Below, piece by piece: positions 20,193 through 29,742 of a DNA stretch of 64,000 nucleotides. A program made the translations under genes and the position numbers. Source of the DNA: Pythium myriotylum (lineage: Eukaryota; Oomycota; Peronosporomycetes; Pythiales; Pythiaceae); the NCBI GenBank assembly GCA_023091665.1, contig JALJCQ010000015.1:372001-436000 (forward strand). The letters run 5' to 3'. How positions within the stretch are numbered: position 1 is the first letter of the stretch; every line of letters begins with the position of its first letter. The notes below the pieces were generated by a model that was not told where the DNA came from, ran no database searches, and saw only the letters and a list, made by a program, of their open reading frames with translations.

Positions 20193-22259
20193 CTATTCAG
20201 TACGCAATCGCTTTCGAAGATTATATGGAGGAGGAGGCGGCAGTGGTTTGATAGGTATGTTGTTCATCGGACCATCAGCGGCAGTCGCATACGGAGCCTC
20301 GTCGTAGTAGCCCACAAACACTCGGCATGCCTTTCTCGCCGCTAAAACTTCGGATCCTGGCTTCAAGATCAACGATTCACACGATTTGAGATCTGGACAA
20401 ACAGCGATATAGATTGATGGCTTGATATCTCCGGCATCCTTGACATCATCTGGAAAGAAGATGGCGTTCATTCTCTTCAGCTCCTTGCCATCGATTTCAT
20501 GTTCTGCAGCGATAGTCATCTGAAGATACGCGATATTGCTCATCATGTCTGATGTGGGCTCGAGCTTCACAATGCTGTCAATGTTTGGAAAATCATGGCA
20601 CGCAGGAAACCAGTAGGCGAGCTTTTCATCGTCTCTCCATTTCTCCAAGTGGCTTTCATGATCACTTGCCGTTCCGCAACAAATTGCACCGCCATTTTTC
20701 AAGTAAACCTGCTTCACTTCGAGATGTCGCGGTTCGTTTGGTTTTCTTCTTTCTGGCGGATCATATTCCGATATGTAGAGCCTTAACGTCTTGTCGGCAG
20801 CAAGGCGGTGTAGATAGATCTCGAAAACACTTCCAGCGAGTGATCCATGCCCAGCGCCTCGTGCCCACTGGTAGATACGAAACAGCGCATCTGACCGGAG
20901 CCTCACTGAAAGTGAAAGCACAGCATATTCCGAGTCGATAACTTGCTCCCAATACCGCCTGGCGGTAAACTGACTGGTGTCACCAGGGTTTTTGACGAAT
21001 GTATGGCGCAATCGATCAACTTGCGACTTACCCGTCAATACACTCGAGTTGTTGGAGAGCAGGTTTGAGACATCATCCACACCACTAACCGCATCATCAA
21101 TTGCATTCCGTATTTCTTCCGATGTAGCAAGTGTAAATTCACGCACGCTTCCACCAGAGTAGTAGAACCGTTCTTCCATATCCATAGCGGTATAGTTGTA
21201 AACACGGTTTCCCATCAACCACAGGTCCTTCTTTGCCCAACAAGGCAAAAGGCAGCAGTATGTATCAACTCGTTCTTGAGACGTCAGACTCACTTGCTGC
21301 GACGTTGCCAACAAATTGAATGTCTCCAGCTCTTGCGGAACATGCTCGTATTTCAACCCATCCAGCAGCAACCAAATATTCTCAATGCCCTGCTGCTTAG
21401 ACAGCTCCCCATATATGCGACAAGCTTCGAGATCCGTACATGATGGAATCGCAAAATGCACAACTCGATTTCCCTGGTGTCCCAGATATAGGAGGCAATT
21501 GCTCTGGTTCAGCTTGGCCAATCGCCGATACACCAGCACATTCTTTTGGTGCTTGAACACGAGATAAAAGGCCATCAAGCACAACATCGTCGACTTGCCG
21601 ATGCCCGGTGATCCCATGAGGATGCTCCTCTTGTTCGCGTGCGTATTGATCTTGTCAGGAGTAGACTCTCGAAACCATCCATCATCAAGTATCGACACAA
21701 CCTGCTTGTCCTCCAATCGCCAAAAGATCTTCCCGTTGCTGGTGCATCCACCCAAGCTGCTCATGAACTTCCAGATGAATGGAATCTCGTGTACAGCGCC
21801 AACGCCCCATTCTCTCAGTGAAATACATTCCTCCGCGTACTTGTCCGACTCGTTTAGGACACTGGTTCTTGGAAGTGCACGTTTCTCGTCCCGTTGCTCC
21901 TGATCAACTGCTGGAACCACCACCAACACATTCACAGGCCCATTTCCTGCCGCTTCCTCGCCTTCATCCACCTCGTTCATATCGTCCTCGGACAAACCAA
22001 CGCGCCGGAGCCTCGCTCGCGCAACATTCAAATGCTTGAGGCCACTGATACTACCCACCTCTTTGATCTCGTTTTCAGTCATCCACGCGTCGCCCTTCTT
22101 GGCCAAGTACAGCTGCAGCTCATCCGCATCGCACGTGATCTTGCGCGGCTTCTCTGCCTTGATCGCCTTCTTTAAGTCATCAACCGTGTCGCTCTCATCC
22201 ACCCGCACAGAGAACGCGCTTCCTGCCGCTCCAACCAACGCACAGAAGAGCTTCACCAT
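20193..22259 (-). CDS. Crinkler (CRN) family effector-like protein, copy A
   Basis: The 688-residue protein starts at MVKLFCALVG (ATG 22259-22257); the frame is open further upstream, but the CRN N terminus begins here. Residues 1-60 form the ubiquitin-like CRN header with LQLYLAK at 48-54, the form typical of Pythium. A DWL-like variable region follows, then VNVLVVVP at 109-116, the junction motif at which CRN C-terminal domains are exchanged. The C-terminal part has a P-loop, GSPGIGKS (216-223), and a Walker B-like NIWLLLDGL about 80 residues later, so it is an NTPase-like CRN. The tail is Pro-rich then basic (YNLRKRLR), a possible nuclear-import signal. CRNs act inside host cells, often the nucleus, and some cause cell death. 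No classical signal peptide is evident. The first exon-like header and body are in one frame without introns. Confidence 0.88.
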   Translation of the reverse strand: MVKLFCALVGAAGSAFSVRVDESDTVDDLKKAIKAEKPRKITCDADELQLYLAKKGDAWMTENEIKEVGSISGLKHLNVARARLRRVGLSEDDMNEVDEGEEAAGNGPVNVLVVVPAVDQEQRDEKRALPRTSVLNESDKYAEECISLREWGVGAVHEIPFIWKFMSSLGGCTSNGKIFWRLEDKQVVSILDDGWFRESTPDKINTHANKRSILMGSPGIGKSTMLCLMAFYLVFKHQKNVLVYRRLAKLNQSNCLLYLGHQGNRVVHFAIPSCTDLEACRIYGELSKQQGIENIWLLLDGLKYEHVPQELETFNLLATSQQVSLTSQERVDTYCCLLPCWAKKDLWLMGNRVYNYTAMDMEERFYYSGGSVREFTLATSEEIRNAIDDAVSGVDDVSNLLSNNSSVLTGKSQVDRLRHTFVKNPGDTSQFTARRYWEQVIDSEYAVLSLSVRLRSDALFRIYQWARGAGHGSLAGSVFEIYLHRLAADKTLRLYISEYDPPERRKPNEPRHLEVKQVYLKNGGAICCGTASDHESHLEKWRDDEKLAYWFPACHDFPNIDSIVKLEPTSDMMSNIAYLQMTIAAEHEIDGKELKRMNAIFFPDDVKDAGDIKPSIYIAVCPDLKSCESLILKPGSEVLAARKACRVFVGYYDEAPYATAADGPMNNIPIKPLPPPPPYNLRKRLRTE

Positions 22260-22441
22260 CTTTCCTTTTGTTTTGGGACTGAAGAAATTACACCTCACTT
22301 TCAGGGTTATATTTGCAATGATGGTGGCAAAATCAACCTCAACTGAGGTTGAAACCTCGGTTCGAAAACCGGTTTCAAGTTGGCTCCAAAACAGTATCGG
22401 TATCGATCGATAGTTCGGATCCGTTCATGTGACGCGGTAAA

Positions 22442-24163
22442 GCTAGTGGACTCGATGGAATACCCAATGACTGGTATCGGGAGCATGAAGATCAATTAGC
22501 CAGGCTATTCACCCAATGGTCTCGGGACGGTCACCTACCTGCAAGCTTCAAAGAGGCAGCGATTTTCTGCATCCCGAAAAGCCAAACACCGGCGAGTGGT
22601 CTCGACTATCGGCCTATTGCTCTATTAGATTCGGACTACAAGATTTTTTCGCGCTTACTCTTGAACAGACTCCAAGGAATTCTCCCGCGACTAGTCTCGT
22701 CCTCCCAGTTTGGGTTCGTTGGACATCGGCAAGTTCACGACGCCGTCGATGTTTGGGCGGCGGTTAAAGCGCGCGTCGACCGAGCTGAACTCCCGTCGTC
22801 AACAATAGCGGTGATGTTGGACTTTGCCAAGGCGTATGATACGCTCGACCGTGAGTTTCTACAGCGCGCGTTGGGATGGTACGGGTTCTCTAGTAGCTTT
22901 ATCAGCATGGTCCACCAGATCCACCTCGCAACTACCGCGGCGTTTCTCGGCGAGGGAGACATCTCCGACCCTATTGACGTCCTCAACGGCATTCGACAAG
23001 ACTGTCCACTTGCGCCCGTCCTCTTCGTGCTTGCGCTAGACTGCCTGTATGCAGCTGTCGAGGCATCCCCAGCCATCGCTGGTGTACCCTTGAGTGACAC
23101 AGTAATAGTCACCCTGGCGGGCTACGCCGACGATACGACAGCTTACCTGGCCTCCCCAGACGAGCTTCCAGCCCTCCTCCGGTTAATTGACTCCTTTGGC
23201 GCGGCCTCCGGTCTACGTGTTAACCTGAGCAAGAGTAATGTGCTGGCAGTATCACGATCCGGGCCATCCCGGGAGCACCAGAACCTTGCCATTCCGGTTT
23301 GCGATCGTTTCGCCTTAACCCGCCACCTTGGAGCACTCGTCTCCAGCAATGCCCCACCAAGCGCTGTATGGGCCAGGGTTATTCAACAAATACAAGCCCG
23401 AATGCACCTCGCCGAGATAAAAACCACGGATCTCCTCCAACGGGCGGAACTTTGTCGGGCTGTCGTCGTCCCCAAGATCGCATTTGCAGCTCGACACTGT
23501 TGGCCTTCAACGTCCACCATCAAAGACCTGGAGCGACTCGTCAAGAACTTCGTCTTCCACGGGATGACCAGCGTCCGCACGCGCCTTGGGAGAGCGTGGC
23601 TTCCGAGAAGCGCCGCCGTGCTCAAAGTCCACGACGGAGGAGTCGGCCTCCCCGATATTCGAACCCTGTTGCAACGAGTCGCACTGCAAGCGGTCGAGCG
23701 GTGGACCCGTTCCGACAACCCGGTTACAGCTGCGGCTGGGAAGGTTCTTCTGCATCCTGCTGGGATCAACTACGGGGCATGGGCGGGCGCCTCGCGACTC
23801 CCAGCTGCTGTGCATAGCGTTGGTGCCTCACTCCCCTTGACAGGGTTGAGAGCACTGCGGGCTGCGACGACCCACCCACGCTCCGACGAAGAACTACGGC
23901 TTCTCTGTCCCCTACTCGTGGGCTGCGGAGCGAGGCCGCTGGCCCACCAGAGATGGAAAGGGACACAACTCATCTGTGACTTCTCCAGCAAACGCGGGCT
24001 CCTTGACGCACTTGCGACTTATCAGCGGGAAGCTTATGGCCATCTCTCGTTGTCCGCTCCTCTCGCCTCCCAAATCATTAACGCAGACGTCATCCGGATC
24101 ACACCTCTGCGACAGATCAAGCGAGGTGATCTCCGTGCCCTCTTTGAACCGGTGCAACACTAG
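22442..24163 (+). pseudogene. LINE reverse transcriptase, N-terminally truncated
   Basis: The frame is open from 22442 (SGLDGIPNDWYREHEDQLAR), which corresponds to RT motif 0/1 of LINEs. Next come GLDYRPIALLDSDYKIFSRL, SSQFGFVGHRQVHDAVDV, AVMLDFAKAYDTLDREFL (catalytic Asp) and GIRQDCPLAPVLFVLALDCL. The catalytic AGYADDTTAYL is at about 23118-23150. A thumb and connection region continues to the stop at 24163. All catalytic motifs are intact, but the protein lacks its endonuclease and start. It would copy LINE RNA at a nicked target site. Confidence 0.85.
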
Positions 24164-24186
24164 GTGACGCCGTTGAGATTCACAGA

Positions 24187-25071
24187 ATGTCGGTCGACCA
24201 ACTCGCCTTCACCTGTAAAACTCGGGCGTACCCTCTCGCTCCTCGCGCAGCACGGAATTTCCGTAAGCTATGTGATGCCATTGTCTGCAACTATCCAGAT
24301 GTACGTCTACGAAGTGACCCACCTGACGTCCTCCCCCCGTACCCACAATCACAGGATGTCTGGCGACTCCGCGTCGTGGACGCCCAAGTGCGCCTCATCA
24401 GGGACTTCTCCAGTACCGTCAGTGAAGACCTCGGGAGCGTTTCTTCTGTCCGCGCAGCGGCAACGTTGGCGAAGCGGGCCGGCCACGGCATCATTCGTTT
24501 TGATCCGCATCCAACGCTTACACCCTGCGCGCAGCTTTGGACACGTCACGATCGGAACCAGAGTGCTGCTCCCCTCGCCACGCCTCCCGCAGCCCAAGTC
24601 GCTATACAGACCCGCATTCAAGCGGCAGCTTTGCGAGACGATATCGCCAGTATGGCACTCGATACAATTTCCTGGAAACGGATTGCCAGATTGCCTCACA
24701 CGACCAGTCAACAGCGCCTCCTCGTCATGCGTATCAAGGGCCACAGACTCTCCGGCTGGGACCGATCAACGGACAGGTATGGATACCCACACTGCCCGAC
24801 ACTCGCTCGGGTAGGGGGGCACACATTCCACATCTTCTGGGCCTGCCCGAACACCCAGCACGTATGGGAGATCCTACGCTCCAAATGGGCGACGCTTGGC
24901 TCCTGGAGACACCGGACGCAGCGCGAGGATATAGAGTTCAAGTTCGCCGTCTTTTCATTGACACTCGACTCGACTCCTCCGGCTGCAAGCCGGCTCGCCT
25001 CCCCCGGCGGGGATTGTAAGGACTTCGCCACAGATGTCCATGACACATTCGCGCGCTTATGGAGCCTATAA
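24187..25071 (+). pseudogene. LINE ORF2 C-terminal region with Cys/His motif
   Basis: A 294-codon frame follows the RT after a stop and a change of frame. It includes RLLVMRIKGHRLSGWDRSTD and a Cys/His cluster (YGYPHCPTLARVGGHTFHIF, then WACPN) that matches the zinc-knuckle position between RT and RNase H in oomycete and fungal LINEs. It probably belonged to the same polypeptide as the RT, and the break at 24163-24187 is a mutation. Confidence 0.6.
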
Positions 25072-25317
25072 GTATTGGCATGGTTCCAACTGATCTGGCG
25101 GTGGCGCCATCAACATCCACCTGGGACCACTCGCTGGCTCCCAGCAGCAGCTCGAGCAGCCACGGAGATCTCTCTGAACGCCTGCGTCTATCACGTCCAG
25201 CCACCAGACAACGTACGACTAGCCCTGTCAGTTCTTCGGCGAGTTTGGGACGCGTCGACGGCAGTGACAACCCAATCCCCCCAGGCCCCACCGCCTGCGC
25301 ACCCGCAGTATCTTCTC

Positions 25318-25687
25318 TTCTTCGATGGCGGGTCGAGAGGCAACCCGGGACCTGGCGCCTCCGGCTCCGTACCAAGGACTCTCTACGGGGCTTCAGGCGG
25401 CGGAGCGTTACCGGTGGGTTCCTCTCACCGTCATCGGCGACAGTCAACTTATTCTCCGTCAAGTCTCTCAATACCGGCCCCCCACCAAGGAGCACCTCCG
25501 AGTGCTCTACTCCTCTACCAGGCTCGCAGCTGATCGTCTCAACGTACGCGAGTGGCGTCACCACCTCCGCGTACACAACAAGATGGCCGACTTTGCAGCC
25601 AATGTCGCGATGGATTCCAAGAGAAACCTCCAGACATTTGATACGTCCGATTGCCCCGAATGGCGAGGACTTCAACCCTCCTTCTAG
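25318..25687 (+). pseudogene. LINE RNase H domain, damaged
   Basis: FFDGGSRGNPGPGASGS (first catalytic Asp) is read in one frame up to about 25370. The rest, GLSTGLQAAERYRWVPL, TVIGDSQLILRQVS and VHNKMADFAANVAMD, is in another frame. The segment normally between them is largely missing, and the catalytic Glu of the N-AEY-GL motif is replaced (APYQGL). The domain is therefore dead. It ends at 25687. Confidence 0.75.
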
Positions 25688-25742
25688 GTGACTATCTTCA
25701 GTGGAAGGCCTCCACTGAAAGTAAGGTCCCGGTGCAGTAGCG

Positions 25743-25764
25743 CCCCCCCCCCCCCCCCCCCCCC
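25743..25764 (+). repeat. Homopolymer run of 22 C
   Basis: A run of about 22 cytosines in the 3' untranslated end of the LINE. The minus strand is a G-run able to form G-quadruplexes. The exact length is unreliable because such runs are prone to slippage and assembly error. Confidence 0.8.
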
Positions 25765-25820
25765 TGCATATCAAGCTATCGTTGTTCACACTGATGTAAC
25801 ACAATAGACTCCAACTTTCA

Positions 25821-26057
25821 TCAATCAATCGATAGTTCGCACTCGTCACCAGCGAGCGCGCTGATCTGCGTGTGCGGGTCCTCGCGCTCTTGCTTCTGCT
25901 TGCGCAGCAGCGAGGCCGCGTGGACAGTCATCTCTTCGGCCTCTCGCCGCGCGACCTCGGACTGGATCGCCGCGGCGTTGGGCTGCTGCTTGCGCATGCC
26001 ATAGCCCTGCAGCGCGATCGAGCAGAGCCCGAGCGCGACAATCGCGAGCACGAGCAT
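25821..26057 (-). CDS. Small single-pass membrane protein, copy 1
   Basis: The predicted protein has 78 residues. It starts at the ATG at 26057-26055 (MLVLAIVALGLCSIALQGYG), an N-terminal signal or membrane segment. A charged amphipathic helix follows (EVARREAEEMTVHAASLLRK). The tail is acidic and ends DECELSID. The last codons and stop are formed by the duplicated target site of the LINE; the other copy would read on for about eight more residues. The gene sits just upstream of a CRN gene on the same strand in the complete arrangement. No family was recognised. A short protein with membrane anchor and helix could be a membrane-tethered adaptor or a vestige of a larger gene. Confidence 0.45.
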   Translation of the reverse strand: MLVLAIVALGLCSIALQGYGMRKQQPNAAAIQSEVARREAEEMTVHAASLLRKQKQEREDPHTQISALAGDECELSID

Positions 26058-26247
26058 GCGCAAGACGGACGCGCTCGACGACGCGCTTGCACCGGACGCG
26101 CCTGGGCTGGCCGCGCCGGGCGAGACTCTGGAGGGACTCTGGAGGGAAGGCGTCGTGGAGAGCGTCGCTCGTGCATCGCGGACGCTGCGCAGTCAGCGAG
26201 TGAAGGGAGAGAGGCCGTGCGCGCCGCTTCAGGTGAGACCTTCGGTT

Positions 26248-26949
26248 TTTTTCAGAGACCTGATTTGATTTGATTTTGCGAGTTTTAGATTTACGGTTAA
26301 CTTCTAACGTGTAGAGTCGAACCACAAATCAGACAGATGCTCCGTCCGAGGAGTTTGCACCCGTCTCTGACTACACATGAATCACGGCGGTCTCCAATCC
26401 ATCCGGGACAGAAGCCATGGCTGGATATCGTCATGCAGTGAAGACTGGATGAAATCATGAGCGCTTGCGGCATACGTTTGTACACAGTGTTCATGAACAC
26501 CTGGTGGGATGACTCGAACTGTTCGTTGACAATCCATGGCAAGGTTTGCCAACGTATCCGCCATCGTGTTGTTGACCCGGGATTGATGCATCCAACAATC
26601 AATCGGCAACGAGTCCGCAATGCGTCTTGCTTGACGATATAAACAGTTGAGACGGTGGCATTTTGGTCTTTTCCGTTCTCTGAGGAAGCTGAGCGTGAGC
26701 ATACTGTTAGCGATGATTGAACACCTTTCAGGCACTAACTGCTTCATGCGTCTGAGGCCCATCGTGAGTGCCGTCAATTCCGCAAAGTTGTTAGTCGTTG
26801 TGACGTCAGCGATATAGGATGCCTGGGCCCAGATGATGTGTGGCGGTCTGGCAGGTGAAGTCTTGATGATCACCGCACCAGCACCCCCCGGGCCTGGGCT
26901 CCCTCTCGAGCCTCCATCAAAGAACAAAATAAAGTTTTTCAGAGACCTG
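26248..26949 (-). mobile_element. Second LINE fragment, severely 5'-truncated
   Basis: The body (26263-26934) is flanked by TTTTTCAGAGACCTG at 26248-26262 and 26935-26949, a 15-bp target-site duplication. The homologous place at about 32380-32400 has no insertion. The element points to the minus strand, and only its RNase H end remains. The 3' end (left side on plus) has a short repeat of ATTTG/GATTT type in place of poly(A). Confidence 0.8.
26382..26927 (-). pseudogene. RNase H domain of LINE fragment
   Basis: A 181-codon frame beginning FFDGGSRGSPGPGGAGAVII contains the first catalytic Asp. NNFAELTALTMGLRRMK carries the catalytic Glu and VNNTMADTLANLAMD the last conserved Asp. The third position normally reads GDS but here is IIANSMLTLSFL, so one catalytic Asp is replaced and the enzyme is probably inactive. 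It belongs to a LINE related to, but not the same as, the one at 22406. Confidence 0.8.
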
Positions 26950-27122
26950 GTCAGGAGCTCCGCCCCCTGATTTCGTTTTGATGCTCAACTCAGATCTGAG
27001 GAACATTTGGATGGACTCAGAAGATGACTCAATGTTCATCATACCAGTAAGATTACCGGTTTCTCTGTTCAGCATGGTTGAAGCTCTTGATGGAAGGACG
27101 ACGGGCTCCAGTCAGTGTGCTG

Positions 27123-29742
27123 TTCCTGAGACCATCGGACGAGAAGACCGCACGGTTTGTCTCTGTCTGCAGGCTCTCTGGCAGTTGACAGTGGACTGAT
27201 GGATTGTCTGCCGAACTGGCGACCGTCGAATGAGTTTTTTGCTTTTTTGGGTGTTGGGATGACTGATGCCTTGGCCAATCTGGCCTTGGAGTCAAGCCGC
27301 ACACTCATGACGACGGCTCAGCCGTCTCATCAATCTCTTCTCTCTGCTCTGTGGTGGCCACAACCTCCGACTGCCACGCTGGCACTCTCGCGGCTGGTAT
27401 TCGCTACCTTCTGCTGCAAGAACTGACAACCCCAACAGCAGAAACAGACACAGAGACAGTTAGTTTGCAATCCCGGATTGCAAACTCGCACTGACATCCG
27501 GGCGAGCTTCTGTGAGATCAGGCTCTTCATCGCTGGATATTCTATTGCCGTACACAATGTAGCCGCCGTTGGGGTTATCTGATATGGCCAGGGGGCGTAC
27601 CAGGGGGCGTACCACGCACTCTACCGAGCGAAATGTTCTGCTGGTGCTCCTTCTACTAGAATCGACGATGCATCGCTCTTCGCTCCATGATGAAGAGTCT
27701 TGTCGCACGAAGTGCCGAGCCAAGATCCCCAGCTGTACGGTTCTTCTTCGCTGCGCTCCTTTGCCCACTGGAGCGAGCTTCGCTCCAACTTGTCAGTGGA
27801 CTGCAAACGCAACTGCGGAGTGTGGATGCTGCCTCGGAGTGTGGATGCTGCCTCAGCGTTCTTTCCTCATGAGACTCTCACTCGATTTCCCAGGCTGCGA
27901 AGAACCATTTGGCGAGGCTGGCACAAGATCAAGCTGGTCCCCACAAGCTGTTCGAGGAATTTTCCAACCGAACCAACTGCAGGGCGAACCTTGCGTTTGG
28001 CGCGAATTGTCGATATCAGGACGTCGGTTTCAACGCCATGAGCTTGTGCTGACAGTTCTTGGACAGTTGAAGATTCAACATCGTGGCCGAGTTTTGAATT
28101 GTTGAGCTTCCCGTGATCTCCATCCACCACTCTGCACGACGTGATGAAACAAAACGTGGTTCAATGGATAGTTCTGAATCATAGTCGACCATGATCGAGC
28201 GGCTCTAGTCGCCTTTTTGCGTTGTCATCCACGCTGAGAAAGCTCGGGGTGGGAAATGAAGGATTAGTTGAATTGGGTGTTGGCGCAAGGATTGTCATCG
28301 ATCTCAGCAATCACGTGATCGGAACAACTCGAATGAAGGGTGATCACGAGTACAAAGAAATTCGATTTTCGATCCCACTAGCCTCAGCTTTGTCCATGTG
28401 TACAGGCATCGCTATTCTGCTGGTATACATGGGCGTCATTATCAAATGGCCGCGCGACGCTGTTACGCTGAGTGATCAAACGAACCCTGCACAAAGTACG
28501 TCGACATCCTCACAGAAGAATATCCCGAGCGTGTGCACACAAGACAGCTTCGCTTCTTGGATGGGACAAAAGTCGCCATGGACGATTACGTGCCTCAGCG
28601 CATGATTTTGAGGAACGTCTACGACCTTAATCGGCCAATCGTAATGGAATAGCACGCTGCTGTTTTACGGGAGGAGTTGTTACACAAACAAAATCCATAG
28701 TGGCCTACACAAGGACGACGACTCTGTGGCGGGCCCCTTTCCCGTCATGTAGGCGGCATGGCAATAATTAGCCCTGGAAACTGACTGTCGTGTTCATCCA
28801 AGCGTGGCGATCACGTCGATCACGCAGACGACAGCCGACTATGGCCTACCGCTCAAGCGTCAGTGCTTTGAAGCTGCGTGCTAGCGCGTACTCCAGGTTC
28901 TTCGGACTCGCCTTGCTGCAGATGCCTCTAGGCCCAAGCGCCTCCTCGCGCTTCTGGATGAAATTTGGCTTCGCATCAGGACTGAGATTCGAGTCCCGCC
29001 GATCCTGGCGGTGAACCTCCTCCCGACTGAGCTGGAGACACACATCCTCCTCTTTGACGGTGGTGTCTTGTTTTCGTCCGCGTCACACCAACGTCAGGAG
29101 GAAAGCGATCAGCCTCGACCCCACTTTGACGACGCCTAATCAAGCTGCCTATCAGGGCCTCGTTGCAAGACTCCAGGTCGCCAGCTCCCTTCACCTCACC
29201 CAAGTTGAGGTAGGCGGCTCCAACGGCATCCCGGTTCGTCATCTTCGCTCGCGGCATCCCAACGACACAGCACTCGCTCGAGCTGACCAACTCGGCATCC
29301 TCCGCGGGGTACATCTGATCAGGGCAACAAACACGATGGCGGCCGCGCTGACCAGCCACGCGACGACCTCGCGAACCAGCTCGCATGCCTTGCATCCGTA
29401 GAATCCAGCTGTTAGGTGGCTTGTTGATGCTACACCGTAAACGTGGCAGAACATGAAAGCAGGGCTCCACAAAGAATTATGATTGTCAGATGTCGATAAA
29501 GGCGAAGAATTTGGAGGTTGTGGAGTTCTTGAAGAAGGGCTAGGATCTCGTCTTCCAGCGGTTTTCGATGACATCACCCGGCCGACGACGAAGCCAACTG
29601 GGAAAGCGTTCCAGAATTGAGTCGCAAATCGGTCTGCTTGACTGAGAGCTTTTCTCCCGACACTACCGTTTAGACAGGCATTAGAGAGAAAATTAATTCT
29701 GGAAAACAGGATTGACCGGCGGACGAATTTCCCCAACGGTTG
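27123..29742. other. Left portion of copy B without clear genes
   Basis: Same content as 17536-20192: a TC-rich stretch, two adjacent copies of AGGGGGCGTACC near 27590-27612, the doubled segment GGAGTGTGGATGCTGCCT near 27817-27852, and the coding-like fragments and weak membrane-protein frame described for copy A. No additional gene is supported. Confidence 0.5.

Larger units (their letters stand above)
17536..22417. repeat. Segmental duplication, copy A (left-truncated)
   Basis: This segment matches 27123-31958 almost base for base (offset 9550 across the CRN gene). Differences seen: a roughly 25-bp stretch at about 18345-18370 absent from the second copy, single-base changes near 19930 and 19970, and a divergent block of about 190 bp inside the CRN gene. 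On the left, homology stops at TTCCTGAG (17536), while the other copies continue further. It ends at the target site of the LINE at 22406-22417. Confidence 0.9.
22406..25839 (+). mobile_element. LINE-type non-LTR retrotransposon, 5'-truncated
   Basis: The body (about 22418-25827) is flanked by ATCGATAGTTCG at 22406-22417 and 25828-25839, a 12-bp target-site duplication. The same site is uninterrupted at about 31954-31965, which serves as the empty site. The body starts inside the reverse transcriptase, so the endonuclease and ORF1 are missing, as expected from incomplete reverse transcription. Its 3' end holds a run of 22 C and no poly(A). Confidence 0.85.
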
